A stretch of DNA of 64,000 nt, taken from contig CAUYLG010051954.1 in the NCBI GenBank assembly GCA_963573385.1, positions 1-64,000 of the forward strand. Direction: 5' to 3'. Below are positions 12,561-27,785 of the stretch, piece by piece. This stretch comes from Cacajao melanocephalus (Eukaryota > Chordata > Mammalia > Primates > Pitheciidae). The notes under the pieces were generated by a model. It was given only the letters and a program-made list of their open reading frames with translations, had not been told where the DNA came from and did no database searches. Each line of letters begins with the position of its first letter. Positions within the stretch are counted from its first letter, which is position 1. Position numbers and translations under genes: made by a program.

Positions 12561-12858
12561 TACTGGGCGCAGTGACTCATGCCTGTAATCCCAGCACTTT
12601 GGGAGGCTGAGTGGGCAGATCACCTGAGGCCAAGAGTTCAAGACCAGCCTGGCCAACATGGTTAAAACCCATCTCTACTAAAAAATCCAAAAATTAGCTG
12701 GGTGTGGTGGTGGGTGCCTGTAATTCCAGCAACTTGGGAGACTGAGGCTGGAGAATTTGCCTGAACCTGGGAGATGGAGTTTGCAGTGAGTAAAGATGGC
12801 ACCACTGCACTCCAGCCTGTGTGACAGAGCAAGACTCTCTCTCTCAAAAAAAAAAAAA
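12561..12858 (+). mobile_element. Full-length Alu (J/S type), sense
   Basis: Both monomers are present in order: 'gactcatgcctgtaatccca', 'gatcacctgaggccaagagt', the middle A-rich linker with 'ctctactaaaaaatccaaaa', 'gggagactgaggctggagaa', 'actgcactccagcctgtgt', then a tail of 13 A at 12846-12858. The CpG sites are largely decayed, so it is not a young copy. Confidence 0.95.
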
Positions 12859-15800
12859 TCTAATTTTTAAAATTTTTCTGCTACTAAGGGCAGAAAAACA
12901 TCTAGAGCTATAAAATACAATCCCAAATAAGAACCCATGAGATTCTACATGTCATCATGATCAGACCTTGCATCCTGGGACAATGAACTAAGGGTATTAT
13001 TAGGTGTCTAGTCTCCAAGAGTCAAACTTCAGTCACGTTTATATTGATGCATAGAAAATGAATAGAAAGATAACTTCCCATTCACAATATCAAGCAAAGT
13101 GATGAGATGCATTTTATTTTTTTACAGTGAATGGATACACTCTGAAAAACAAGGGTTGCAATCAAATTTTAAATGGATTCTGGGAGATCAATACTTTATA
13201 TCCACCAAAATTTTAAAGTAAAGGGATCCATATAAATATTCTGATAAGTATTATATATATATCATGAGTAATATAATATATATATATTTAATTTTGAACC
13301 CTTCTAGTCTTTTTTTGGCCATCTTCATCTCTCTAAAATAATAATGTGTGTTTCCTACTTGAAAGAAATCTATTTACCCAGACTAGCTTTATACCACAGA
13401 AAAGGGTCCACTTTTCATTCTGATCTTAATCTATTGCCAAAAGAAAATCAATAAGCATATGAAAAAGTTTTGACTTCACTTCTCATAGATAATTCACCTA
13501 AAATTTTCCAAATTTGAAAAATGATAATTGGGGTTAGAAAAACAGTATTGGAAGTAAAAAACAAACAGAAGAAGTCAAAAGATCCCAAAATAGCTTCTCT
13601 TAGATTTGAAACGAATACATTTGCATGTGTCTCATTTATGGATGTGTAGCTTATACATAAAATTTGCAATTATTCTCCATATATTACTAATTACAAAATT
13701 ATTGTATATGTTATGTATGACTTTTAAAATGCATCTTCTCAGTTACTATGAAGAGAAAAAACAAAAACCTTCATATATCCTAAGTACTATGCTAACTAGA
13801 AGCTTCGCTAAAGAGTACTAACATGGAGTAGAAAGCAGCGACTTTGAATTTTGCAGATATTGCTAAACAGAAAAGTAGATGCTGAACTATTAACTCAAAT
13901 TTCTATAAGATACAGCACTGTCACTAGGGTTATTAGGGTTAGATGCTATAGATCATTTTCTTTGTAGTGGTGGGGAAGCTATCCCCATCAGCTGGTCTGA
14001 TCTTTTCTATGCCCAGTTTGTTTACTGAACACTTCACTGGAGTCATCTTGTGGAAGATGTTAGAAAATCAAACAGATGTAATCTCTCTTTTCCAGGTGTT
14101 TAGGAGAGAGAGAGGTGTTACCCTGTCAATACATAGTAAATGTGGTTGCTGTCTAGAACTGTGAATGGAAAACTATCTCCCCATATATATCATTCCACCT
14201 TTCTGGAGAAGAGTGTTAGATAATTTTTACAACTGACATTACTTTTCAGTAGAATGAGTTGTTTTTAAGAAAGGCATCATGCCAGTTTGGGGACAGTTTT
14301 AGCTACTAGTCAAGAGCTCATGATTCTGGCCTCTGGCCACCTTTGCATAACTTCTCTAAAGTAGAACTTTTAAATAATTGAAATTTACTCAACTTTTAAA
14401 AATAGACTTGTGTGCACCTTGTTCTCAGTATCTCAGGGACATAGTGTCTAAATGATTTCTTCACAACTTTAGTTCATTGGCTATGAGAAAAAAATGGAGA
14501 AACGTCACAGCAGTGAGAAACAGAGACAGAGATGTATGTTGGGCTGTGAGGAGATTAACAAAGTGAAAGAGGTGGAATAAAAAGAGACTAAAGAGGAAGA
14601 AGGAGAAGCAGAGAGGAGGGGGCAACTCAAATGGTTTCTCACAACGACAACACACTTATCTTGAGATATTTAACTTTTTGTTAATAAGAACGCTTAAAAT
14701 TCCCCATAATACGAGCAATAGTAACTAACTCAGTCCTCCTCCTCACCCCACATAGCCCAGGAAATAGTAAAAACTCATATGTAAAACACAATGAGAAGCA
14801 AAATGCTTAGGCATTTCCAAGCACTATCATTCATTCAACCACCGGTTCATGCTTCCACTGAAGTTGACAAACCTTCGGGGTTTCATATGTGACTAGGGTT
14901 TATCACAGCATGCTTTTTGGAGCACAGCAATTAACACATTAAGGGGGATTTTCAATGTACTGCTCTATGCCTGAGTGCCACACACTTGACCTCTGTTGAT
15001 CTACTTACAAATGGATGTTTCCGTACAGAGTTATGGTAATAGATGGCACTTTCAGAAAGGTAATTTTGAATCTTAACAAAGTTCCAGAGTAGCAGCTTCT
15101 TTTGGGATAGAAATCACAGGGCGTATCATTATTCAAGTTCACTTAAGGCCCTAGGCAGTTTGAACCACCTGAGTAACCTTCCCAAACAGCCCATATTCAC
15201 AACCCACCAGTGCCTTTGAGCTATTTCCAGTGTGATTTTCCTTGGCTCCCAGGCTGTCCTGATCCTGTTTGCTTTGCAGCAGTAAAAGAGATTCTGATTT
15301 TCTGTTCTTCTGTTTCCTGACACCACACAGAACAAATTATAATTAGGAAACCACCTGAGGGAAAGGTGACAATTCAGTTGTCAATTTTCATGGATAAATC
15401 CCATTTCCATCAACAGAAGCAAAGCAAGCCTCTCACCCTCAAAATAGACACGCAAGAGATGCTGTAGTTAGCTGGTTCACTGCCCTGAGAAGAAAAGCAA
15501 TCACAAAAATGACAGCAACTACAACAGAAATTGTGAACAAAAGAGAGAACCCTCTCACTGTAAATATTTTTACTGCCAACAGGTCTCTAGTATGGGTTTA
15601 GAGTGATGTGAAACAGTCATTCTGCAAAATATCCCTTCTAAAGCTGACTAAAAGCTATCATGTCACAACATGGAATGTAGCCCAACAGGGTACCCGGAGT
15701 TAAATGACTGTAAGTGTTCAAAAGGCAGAAAATAAGTAAATGTGCAGCTTGTGGTGAGACCGGTTTAACTCAGAATGGATTAAGAAGACATTATAACCTT

Positions 15801-15967
15801 ATCTTCAGTCACCTGGATGCAAGCTCTAAAAATTTGTTATGCAAAGGGATTTTTTTTAATCTCAGATTAATTTTTCCCCAAACAAGCAATCTTGATTTTA
15901 TGCATACTCTATGAAAGACATATGAGGGTAGTGTGATTAAACCTAAAATAAGGAAAATGTTTGAAGT
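12859..15967. other. Unique sequence, no gene seen
   Basis: No clear interspersed repeat recognised in 3.1 kb. There is a (TA)-rich tract near 13247-13289, a pair of TTAGGG-like words at 13924-13942 (too few to be telomeric) and a purine-rich stretch at 14484-14622. Open frames are short and unsupported. Confidence 0.45.
14484..14622 (+). repeat. Purine-rich (GA-rich) low-complexity tract
   Basis: A long run dominated by G and A, ending 'gaagaaggagaagcagagag'. It is low-complexity sequence and produces a Phe/Leu-rich conceptual frame on the other strand. Confidence 0.7.
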
Positions 15968-16072
15968 TTTGTTTTTGAGACTCTTCTTGCTGTGTTTCCC
16001 AAACTGGCCTCCATCTCTTGGGCTCAAGTGATCCTCCTGCCTCAGCCTATTGAGTGACTGGGATTAGCCTCC
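15968..16072 (-). mobile_element. Short Alu/monomer fragment, antisense
   Basis: The plus strand carries 'ttgctgtgtttcccaaact', 'gggctcaagtgatcctcctg' and 'cctcagcctattgagtgact', which is antisense Alu arm sequence. It is about 100 bp and could be an Alu fragment or a fossil monomer (FLAM/FRAM). It lies 27 bp from a sense Alu, so the two face each other. Confidence 0.75.
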
Positions 16073-16098
16073 ATATAAAGCTAATAAAAAACTATTAG

Positions 16099-19060
<2,962 letters not shown>

Positions 19061-19439
19061 TGTCTTAGTCTGTTTTCTGTGCTACAACAGAGTGCCGCAA
19101 ACTGGGTAATTTATAAAGAAAAGAGATTTATTTGATCTTCAGTTTGGGAGGCCAGAAAGTAACAGAGCACAGTGCCAGCATTTGGTGATGACAACCCTTG
19201 GCAAAAGGATGGAAGGTAAAAGTGAGCAAGTGAGACAGAGAGAGCATGAGACGTGAACTCTCTTTTGTAATATGTTCTCATGATAACTAGCCCACTCACT
19301 CTGTAAGGACTTTCACAGAGTCATGAGAGCTCTGCCCTTATGGTCTATTCACTTCTTATGAGGCCCCACCTTGCAATATGTTTCCTTGGGGATAGAGTTT
19401 CCAACATATGGATTTGGCGGCCACATTCAAACCATAGCA
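19061..19439 (-). mobile_element. Solo MaLR LTR (MLT1A/MST type), complete
   Basis: Read on the minus strand, it starts TGCTATGGTTTGAATGTGG and ends GTAGCACAGAAAACAGACTAAGACA-like sequence, with the MaLR signature 'ctttataaattacccagt' just before the 3' end. The 379-bp unit therefore has TG...CA ends. Flanking 5-mers are ctcac (19056-19060) and gtcac (19440-19444), a target-site duplication with one mismatch. No internal retroviral sequence lies on either side, so it is a solo LTR left by LTR-LTR recombination. The short plus-strand frame at 19340-19531 only reads through its edge. Confidence 0.88.
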
Positions 19440-20039
19440 GTCACCATGCATTGGCATTGTTTTCAGCTTTGTCCATAGAGTCCATCTCTGCTTCCTCATT
19501 GATCTTTGCACTACAGGCTTTACATCTATAGATGGGTAATAGATGTTCAGTTCCTCTTTGAGACTGAGTTAATCTTTCAATGAGACCGAGAGAGATAGAA
19601 AAGAATCTAAAATGGCAGGAAGGGGGGATTATATTAAACCCTTGGTTCTAAGAATCTATGGTGAAATTTGGTACTTGAATATACTAGAATGGGGAATAGG
19701 TTTCAGTGAAGCATAGGTAACTCATAATAACCTCAATAACACATTTATATATTCATTAACAAATTCATGTGGCAGGTAAAGTACCACAAACACAATTCCT
19801 TAAAATGAATAAATGGTTGGATCGATGGATGGAAGGATGGCTGAAAAAACATCTCAGAGAATCTAAAACTACAGCAAAAGTCAAACAGTTCTGCTTTCTA
19901 TCAGTGAATCTGGGACTTATGGTCAATAAGTCACTACCTTCTAACGGAATCTGGCATAGAGGGATACACAGAGTTCTTGACCAACTTTAAATGAGTTTTC
20001 CTGGCAGTCACAGAAAGTTCTCATGATAATACTCTTCCA
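19440..20039. other. Unique sequence, no gene seen
   Basis: No recognisable repeat or exon. Confidence 0.45.
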
Positions 20040-20260
20040 CCTATAGTTCAACACAATAAACAATTGTTGGAATCTATATATGTCAAGAATCCTGCTAGGG
20101 CCAGAGGCACCATGATGGGTAAGAAGATTATTGACTGGATTTGGAGAAAGAAGTTAGAAGAAAAAAAACCCCACAATAATAAAGTATGATAAGTGCTGGG
20201 ATTCAGGTAAATGCAGGATGCTAGTGGGAACATGTGTAAGCTGTGACAGAGCTTGGTGAC
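20040..20260 (+). mobile_element. Ancient interspersed repeat (L2/MIR-era), tentative
   Basis: The words 'atcctgctagggccagaggc', 'atgatgggtaagaagatt' and 'gtatgataagtgctgggatt' follow a pattern often seen in ancient mammalian repeats ('tgtgctaggtgctggggata ... gataagtgctatga'). Similar words occur near 41440-41600 and 59400-59520. Family not assigned. Confidence 0.4.
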
Positions 20261-21996
20261 AATTTAGAATTCCCTTATACTTGAATTTCATAATTCCAAC
20301 TCTTCTAATAAATAAAAACTATTATCTAGAAAATTATAAAGTAACATTGTTATGGCCTATGTGTAAAACTGTCTCCACAGAGGCACAATGTTATGAGATT
20401 TTAAAAACTGTTAATGGGTCAAACACTTTTGATCCAAGTAATTTAAGGATTTGTGATTTTTGTTGGTTTCTGAAATGGAAAATGGCCTTTGATCCACATT
20501 TTTTGCTTAAAATGATTGAATATTTAATGTAGAATTTTTTGTGGCAACATATATAAATATATGCAGAATTCGGGTATAATCTTGCACAATTTGCTCTTGG
20601 AGCTGATTATTACATAGATCTTACCATGTTCACAAAAAACTATAAATGCCTGATACACAATGTTTACTACCTAAGGGAATTATCACTTCTATAACAAACA
20701 AAGTGTATTGTTCAATTCTTTAGAAAACATTAAAATTAATATTGGCTATACTTATGATAGAGAGTGGATACCCCAAATCTTTCCAGTTTCTCACTCCCTA
20801 AAAATACTATGAAATTAAGGTAGAGTTTCACAATTACATCTAATGTGGATTTGGGAGACAGATTTTAGATATGCTAAACTTTCGTCTCTTATACATTTCT
20901 ATTTTCCCACTTGTGACTAATAGGTTTTTGCTTTTGTTTTAGGCTTTCTGGTACATGAATATTTCAGTCAGTGTGTAAATCGGCTTTTTGTAATACTCAG
21001 GATTACCTCTTTTTTTCTAATTTTCCTCCCGAAGACAAATGTCTCAAATGTCTTCAGTTTTCTTAATATTCTGAGACTTTTTGTGCTTGTTTATTTTATC
21101 TCTCAATCTCCTAGGATTTATTTGTAGGACTGAGAGGAAAAAAAAGTCATCATCTGCTACATTAATGAAAGATTGTCATCTCTAGAAAACCTTACAAGGA
21201 AAAGCCATATTAAATCAAAGCAAGACAAATACCATGCAAACACATATTACAATGGGAGGAAATGAGCTATGTAAATCAGAAGCACCCGTAATTTTGAAAT
21301 ATGAGCTGAAGTCATCTTCTAAGATATTGACCTGATTTTGTTCTACATTGAATAAACTTAATATGAATTCATCTATAAAGTAAACCACAGTGTTTGTGTA
21401 TAGATGCCTAATTCCCTATTCTAACTGGAACAGAGAAAGAGCTTACAGAAACAATTAGGTTAATCCTTTAATATACCGGATTTGGCATAACATGAGTGAC
21501 TACAAGGAAATACCCAATCCTACATTATGAATGTTAGAGCACATTTCAAATAATTCAAAGTATTCACTTTATAGTTCAAACATCTAATAATGATGAAAAG
21601 TGTAAACTAATATAGAGTGCAATTGTTTTATGTTTGTTTGTTTTGCTAATGTTACCACAAGCACTTTGTGAGGTTTACAAGGTATATGGACTATGAGTCT
21701 AGTCATATACATGAAGTCTCAGGAAGGCATCCTGAACTGCAACGACCCAGCAAGAATAGATCATTGATACCCAGCAGGTATACAATTTCCAAAAGAGCAT
21801 GGTCAGTAAAATCATCATGCAACTTTTTTTCAAGGGACCAGTTTTGAAAGGGCCCAGGGAGGTGAAAATAAATGTAAAAATAAAATTCTCATAAAAATGT
21901 TAATGTATCATATGGGAAAACAATACTGAGGAACGTTTAATAAAATGTAGAAGCAAAAGCATACAGAGTCTTGGAATGCCAGAAAGATCTGATTGG

Positions 21997-22039
<43 letters not shown>

Positions 22040-22732
22040 GTCTAAAAAGGGATACAAGGTATAATGGACAGAAAAGAACTGATAAAGACAGAAAATATAA
22101 CTGATTTTTGAAATGAGAATTCTGTAGGAATTTTGTTACTATGTTTTAAACCCAAGAAATTAGAATGCTCCTAGTTAATTAAAATAGAGAAAACAGAGAT
22201 TAATTATTATTTTAAGGTAAGTGAAGATATTCTTTATAAATGTCACACTTCCGAAATATAGGTGTAACTACCTAGGTAGGACACAGTGTAAACATGGAAA
22301 GATTTTGGAAGGTGGGGATATTGATGTTCTTGTGATTAAAAAAACAAAGCAAAATAAAACCTCATTCAGTTTTTTGATTCTCAGTGTTTTCAGATCTAAA
22401 AAAGACAAAAACATTCTGTCAGAAGTTTCCAAAGACACTGGCCCATTGTCTTCTAAGATAACATCAAATCACCCCATGTGAAAAGAGGTGATTTTTATCT
22501 CACTAGTATAACAGAGGAATCAGATCAATTTTTAATTACTTTCTCTGGCCTTTTTAATGCAGAATTTGGAAGGATTGAGCCTCGGATTTTCAAATTAACC
22601 ACATATAATGCCACCTTATGCTATATATATAGCAAACTATTATTTTCTGTAAATTTTTTTAGAGGATAGTACTAAAGGACATATTAAATTTTATTCTTTA
22701 TCTAAAAAGGATTTTAGATAATGGTGAAGTTT
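20261..22732. other. Unique AT-rich sequence, no gene seen
   Basis: No interspersed repeat recognised apart from the (CA)n tract. Frames at 20281-20532 and 22221-22669 are short and resemble nothing known. Confidence 0.45.
21998..22037 (+). repeat. (CA)n dinucleotide microsatellite, about 19 units
   Basis: An uninterrupted CA run of about 38 bp. Pure runs this long are usually polymorphic in human populations. Confidence 0.97.
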
Positions 22733-23058
22733 CTTTTTTTTTCATTTTTTCCATTTTTACTTATTTATTTTGAGACAGGGTCTCATGCTGTTGCCCAGGC
22801 TAGAGTGTAGTGGTATAATCACAGTTTGCTGTAGACTTGACCTCCCTGGCTCAAGGATCTTCCTACCTCAGCCTCCGGAGTACCTGGGACTATAAATGCA
22901 TACCACCACACCCAACTAATTTTTATTTTTTGTTTTTTATAGAGATAGGATCTCACTATGATGCCCACGCTGGTCTCTAACTCCTAGGTTCAAGTGATCC
23001 TCCCACCTTGCCCTCCCAAAGTGCTGAGATTACAGGCATGAGCCACCACACCCAGGCT
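22733..23058 (-). mobile_element. Full-length Alu (J type), antisense
   Basis: Antisense Alu with blocks 'gagacagggtctcatgctgt', 'gggactataaatgcatacca', 'gataggatctcactatgatg' and 'caaagtgctgagattacagg'. The 'ctcactatgatgcccacgct' form and the heavy CpG decay fit the old AluJ group. The T-rich tail on the left is interrupted (tttcattttttccattttt). Confidence 0.92.
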
Positions 23059-23302
23059 TCCTATGGGTTTTTACAAATAATTATGCATAAGAAAAATATT
23101 TTTCCTTTTGACAGAAATTGTTCTATTTTTGTAATTCACAGTAACAGTTAAGGAGTTTTCTGTATTTATAAATAATTTTTTACAAGGCACACACCCACAT
23201 GGTACTTGATAAAAGATAAACCAAAATGGTCCTATAGATCTTTAGATGGCAAGAAACTGGAGTTTTTGTTTTATGAAGTAAGGAAGGGAAGGATTCATTA
23301 CT

Positions 23303-23552
23303 AAGGAACTTCTATGAGCCTAGCATAGAAGGAACAACATGTCATCCTTTCCATCCTTACCATAAAGGTGTAAGTAATTAGTACTGCCACGTCTTACAAC
23401 GATGACATGGAGGCCTTGATTGACTAAGGATTTGCCCACCTTCACCCAGCCCATAAACATAGAATTCTGGATTTTAAACAGAGACTTTTTATTTGAACTG
23501 TCGTGTTCTTTCTTCTTTGCACTCTGAGATACTGAAGAACTGACCAGGCGAC
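23303..23552 (+). mobile_element. MIR SINE
   Basis: Sense MIR order: 'tctatgagcctagcatagaa', 'ccatccttaccataaaggtg', 'gtcttacaacgatgacatgg', 'aaggatttgcccaccttcac', 'tctggattttaaacagagac', 'ctgtcgtgttctttcttctt'. It explains the minus-strand open frame at 23320-23592. Confidence 0.7.
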
Positions 23553-24689
23553 CATGAGGATAACTGATGGTAGGCAGTGGACTCAAGTACAAGTCTTCTG
23601 ATGCCCAGGAGGGCCCCAGGGTCAGCGGATAGCTTAGAGCACCTGCTGCAGAAGTCCAATGTCCCCTTCCAACTAGAGCACGTTTTACAAGGAAAGGATG
23701 ATCGCTTAAGTGATCATTCAGAGATACAAGTGGGTTAGTCTATGGATACAAGGGAAAGGACAGAAGGTGAAAGTCTTGGTTTAGAATTTTGTGGAGGCCA
23801 AGGGCCTAGTTAGGCAAGACCTGTATTATTTGCTCTTTTCAGATTCTTCAGAAAAGAAAGGGAAAGGAAAAAGATTGAGTATCTTGACTTGGACTTTTTT
23901 TCTTCAACATCTGACTCATGACGTGGTGGGAATCGCACTGCCAGGGCACAACGCAGCACCAGATTAAACAGCCTGGCTCTTTGCCTTGCAAGGCTGCCAC
24001 TGTGGGTTTTTCCCATCTCCTCTACCCTTTGAGGACTGGAGTTTCTCTCTCAAACCTGGAGCTAACCAGGTTACCGGGCATAATGAAGTCAGTGCTTACC
24101 CCCAACACTTCCCAAACTATTCCTAATTCCTTCATACACTTTCACCTTTAAAGCACAAAATCAAATAGCCTGAGTCAAAGTTTTAGTGCCTAACTTGAGT
24201 TTAAGCTCTAATTTTATACAGTAAGTGGTCAAATATTGCCAATAAACAAAGGATTCATTTACACAATCTCTAGCAATTCAAACTTGAACACCAAGAGAGA
24301 ACTCATTTAATGCCTGATTCCTTTCTCAAAACATACCCAAAATATGAGTATTACGTTGTATGGATGAAGTTATTTTCCAACAAAATAAACCTCAAAAATT
24401 TTTAAAGGAAGAAATAAACTTGAACATCGTCTAAAAACTGAGCAAATCTAAAAAGGGAAGGTTTAGGTTTTGAGCAAAATCTTCATAGTACAATAACCGT
24501 GAGAGAATTATTTTTTCACGGTACCACTCCAATAATTCCTTTTCTGTTTAGTACAGAACCTGCTGCCTTCTTGTAACAGTAAAGTAACCATATGATTTTT
24601 TTTTTTACAAACATAATAACAGTACACTTTTTAAATAAGGGTATAAGTAGAGACAGACAGCATGTGACTGGTGAGGAACTGAAGCCCCA
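23553..24689. other. Unique sequence, slightly more GC-rich; possible regulatory words
   Basis: No repeat recognised. Bases 23900-24110 are less AT-rich than the surroundings and contain TGACTCA directly followed by TGACGTGG (23912-23926). No exon could be supported. Confidence 0.4.
23912..23926 (+). promoter_or_regulatory. Adjacent AP-1-like and CRE-like words
   Basis: TGACTCA (23912-23918, the consensus AP-1 site) is followed with no gap by TGACGTGG (23919-23926, close to a CRE/ATF half site). The words are certain. Whether anything binds here is inference; single words like these occur by chance in non-functional DNA. Confidence 0.25.
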
Positions 24690-24840
24690 GAGGTAAACCA
24701 CCTGGATGAAAATGTGTGACTTTTCCACTTATCAGCCACATCTCTCTGGGCCTCAGTTTCCTCATCTGCAAGCATAATGACAGGTAGTTTTATATAGTCA
24801 ATACGCAAATGGAAGTGTCTACAATGGTGCTTACACATAA
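24690..24840 (-). mobile_element. MIR fragment, antisense
   Basis: The plus strand carries 'tgtgacttttccacttatca' and 'gggcctcagtttcctcatct', the hallmark antisense MIR block. The 5' and 3' limits are vague. Confidence 0.75.
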
Positions 24841-25954
24841 TATACTTGCATCGATGTTAGCTGCACCTCACTTGTTACAATTCACTATTTCAACTTATGG
24901 TAAAACTAGTAATGCCTGGAGAGAAATGGCATTAGACAATTGTTCCTGTGGTCACCAAGCTAACAACTATCAACTCTCAAAGGAAGAAATTATATTTGCC
25001 AACATCACCATACTCTATTGGTACAGTCTGAGTATCCCAATCAAACATAACAGGTATGCATCCTTGAAATATGCTAATAACAAATCCAGGAAAACGAACC
25101 TCCCAATTTATAGCATCTTCCTTGTAAAGTTTGCAGTTTTATTGCCAGGGACTTTGCATAAGAGCCCTCTGGAAGAATCTAAGTATGAGAGTGGAAGTAA
25201 TGAGACAACTAAAAGGCAATGTCTAAAAAGGTAATTTTCTGGTTCTTGTTTTGTACCCAAATGCAGTAATGCCAGATTGTTGATTTGTGAAAGCTAGACT
25301 TTTCGAGGAGGATGAACAATTCATTTCAACCCTCTGACAAATATACACGTATTGATTCAGTTCTCTCTTACTAAGCATTCTATCTGTACAGAATAATCAG
25401 TAATTAATCTGGACTAATGTATTGCCTTCCCTTCTAGGCCCTCTCCATGATTAGTCAGGGCAGGCATCATTTAATTAGATGATCTGGGTGACACTATTAC
25501 AGCTGCCTGTCCTGAATGACTTCCCACAGAAGTCTCCAGGGAAGACTAACATTTGTGATAGATTAGCCCTTCCCTCTATTTGGAAAGCTGAAATGGAGTT
25601 ATCATCCATCAGCGCTTTATAGACCTGAACTTGAGAAAAAGGCTCTTGTCAACATTCTTATAGCATCCATCTGTATATCTATCTCATTGGCAGGAGCAGC
25701 AAGAAGATATTGGCACTCAGAGCAACACAGGAAAGGGAGGGTTTGAGAGAGAAATTAGCATGTTCAGAACACCTAGGATTTTTTCAGGTGCTGGTTCAGT
25801 TGCTTGGCATATGTTATTTTGCATCGTCCTTAGACAAGTTCAGCAAATCTGTTATCACTAGCAAACAGAAGCTAAGAAAATTTCATACAGAAGCAGAGTG
25901 AGTTTAAGCAGATGAAGAACCAACACTGTCCTAAAGTTTGTTCTTGTTAAAATA
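24841..25954. other. Unique sequence, holds the longest open frame of the window
   Basis: A plus-strand open frame of 141 codons spans 24809-25234. Its start lies in the MIR above, the conceptual protein has no recognised domain, and a frame of this length is expected roughly once by chance in 64 kb at this GC. A near-palindrome with a TAATTA core lies at 25466-25483. Confidence 0.45.
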
Positions 25955-26195
25955 CAGCATTGTGGTTCAGATCATGTTCTCTGGACTCAAAAATCATTAG
26001 ATTTAAGTCACCCCTCACTCAAGAAGTTAGCCATCTGACCTTAGGTAAGTGGCATAGCCTCTCTATGACTTAGACTCCATATCTATGGATTGGAGTGAAA
26101 AGACTGAATCACAGAATAGCAAAAATGATGCATGAAAATCGTCTTCATTCAGTGCTTGGCACACAGCAAGTCTTCATCAAATAGTGGCTTTCACT
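25955..26195 (-). mobile_element. MIR SINE, antisense
   Basis: Antisense MIR order: 'gtggttcagatcatgttctc' (from 'agagcacggactctggagt'), 'agccatctgaccttaggtaa', 'tagcctctctatgacttaga', 'ttcagtgcttggcacacagc', 'atcaaatagtggctttcact'. It spans most of the consensus. Confidence 0.8.
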
Positions 26196-27149
26196 GCCTC
26201 ATCAGAGCTCCTTCTCATGATGGCCACTTGCAGAGAAGCAAGGGATAATGACATGTCAGCTGCCACTAGGAGAAGGCAAAACATGGGGTGGGCAGCAGTG
26301 ATGATCTCCAATTGGTCCTGAGATCAGCAATGAAAGGAAATCATCATGAAACTGGTCATTAGAAACTGGAAAAACTTGGTCCAAACCTGTTTCTAACTTT
26401 TTCCCTTGACCTACTATGTTATACTCCCAATTTATTCTAATTAGCTATATACTCCAAGCTTTCCAAAAGTGCAACATTTAGATAGTGCCAAGTAACACAA
26501 GTTCTGTGGTGATTTCAACAAAACCAGGTAAGTAGGGGATAAAAGGTTTTTCAATTGGCCTTGTGTGTTTATTTCAAAGCAACAGACTAATTAGCTTTAT
26601 TAATCCTTTTTGTGTCTGTATTAGAGGAAAGAGGAGAAATTTTCTTCTCTGCAGAAGGAGATTGCATTTTCTAGATGTACATGTTGAATCCTTAGTAAAG
26701 TTTATGTATTGAAATACGTATTCTATTGTTTTAGAACAAAGCTTCTATGTTTATCAGGGGGTCACCAGATGTGAACGTATAAACCAGAGTACAATAATTG
26801 GAGAATGGATTTTAGTGGAATGTTGACTGTATTTTATAATAATAATTATTACAAAGTAGACTTTGAAGTAAGGTATGTAAAGGGACTGAGCATCTTCAGA
26901 ATGAGTTGCATTTGTGTAATGATCTCACTGCTCATTAAACCATTAAAATATTAAGCAGTGTGACAGCAAGTTCCACTTACAGTAAGTATGTGCAGTTGTT
27001 CATATCTGCTCTAGAGAATCCCAAGCATTATAAAAGTCATTGAATTTACATTTTCCCCAAAGTGTTAAGCTTTATTTCCATTTAAGTCACACATCTTTAT
27101 TTGCCATGACACAGCTGATTTTCAAAAAAATTAACTGTCTATTATCTGA
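26196..27149. other. Unique sequence, no gene seen
   Basis: No repeat recognised. Homeodomain-like words (taattag, ttattaat) cluster at about 26588-26608. These are common in AT-rich DNA. Confidence 0.4.
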
Positions 27150-27375
27150 GAGGCAATATGCATAGTAGCTGTATTTAGGGCATTTGAAATCAGATAAATA
27201 TGTGTTAAAAATCTAACTCTGTCACTGAAGTCCTGTGTTATCTTTGAAAACTTACTTAATCTATAAAATGAGATAATTTACAGAGATGTTAGCACTAAAA
27301 AATAATACAAGTAAATTACTTATCAGAATACCAAATGCATAATAAATACTCAGATGACAATTGCTATTTTCACTT
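27150..27375 (-). mobile_element. MIR SINE, antisense
   Basis: Antisense MIR order with heavy decay: 'gaggcaatatgcatagtagc', 'atctaactctgtcactgaag', 'cttacttaatctataaaatg', 'aataaatactcagatgacaa'. The first block is the typical 3' end 'gaggcagtatggcatagtgg'. Confidence 0.75.
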
Positions 27376-27549
27376 TAGTTGTGGCTATAGAAAACCACAC
27401 TGTTGAGGGCTTGCACCAGAATTCTGGTGATGGCCCATGAGTTGGGAGTGGAGACAGATACCCTAGTTCATCACATCTTATACCATTTACTATAAGATAC
27501 ACCATTATTTAATATGCCATGAAGAACAACAATGACAAAACACAGAAAT

Positions 27550-27667
27550 AAAAACCACTGCAAATATAAATATGTCCAAAGCCTTAGAATGTACAACACC
27601 AAGAACGAACCCTTATATAAACTACAAACTCTGGGTGATGATGATGTGCATTGTAGGTTCATCAATA
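27550..27667 (+). mobile_element. L1M 3' end, part 1 (before Alu-monomer insertion)
   Basis: 'acccttatataaactacaaa', 'ctctgggtgatgatgatgtg' and 'cattgtaggttcatcaatag' match the L1M 3'UTR pattern 'taaactatggactttgggtgataatgatgt ... gtaggttcatcaattgta'. The element resumes at 27786. Confidence 0.75.
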
Positions 27668-27785
27668 GTCACACCTATAATCCCAGCACTTTGGGAGGCC
27701 CAGGCAGGAGAATTAATTGAGCCTAGGAGTTGGAGGCCAGCCTAGGCAACATATTGAAACCTTGTTTCTAGAAAAACTAAATACA
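27668..27785 (+). mobile_element. Free left Alu monomer (FLAM-like)
   Basis: A single Alu left arm: 'cacctataatcccagcactt', 'tgggaggcccaggcaggaga', 'ggaggccagcctaggcaaca', then an A-rich end (agaaaaactaaata). No right arm follows. It splits an L1M 3' end, so it is younger than that L1. Confidence 0.8.

Noticed and set aside
13924..13942. Telomere-like TTAGGG words
   Set aside because: Only two imperfect copies (tagggttattagggttag); far below an interstitial telomeric array.
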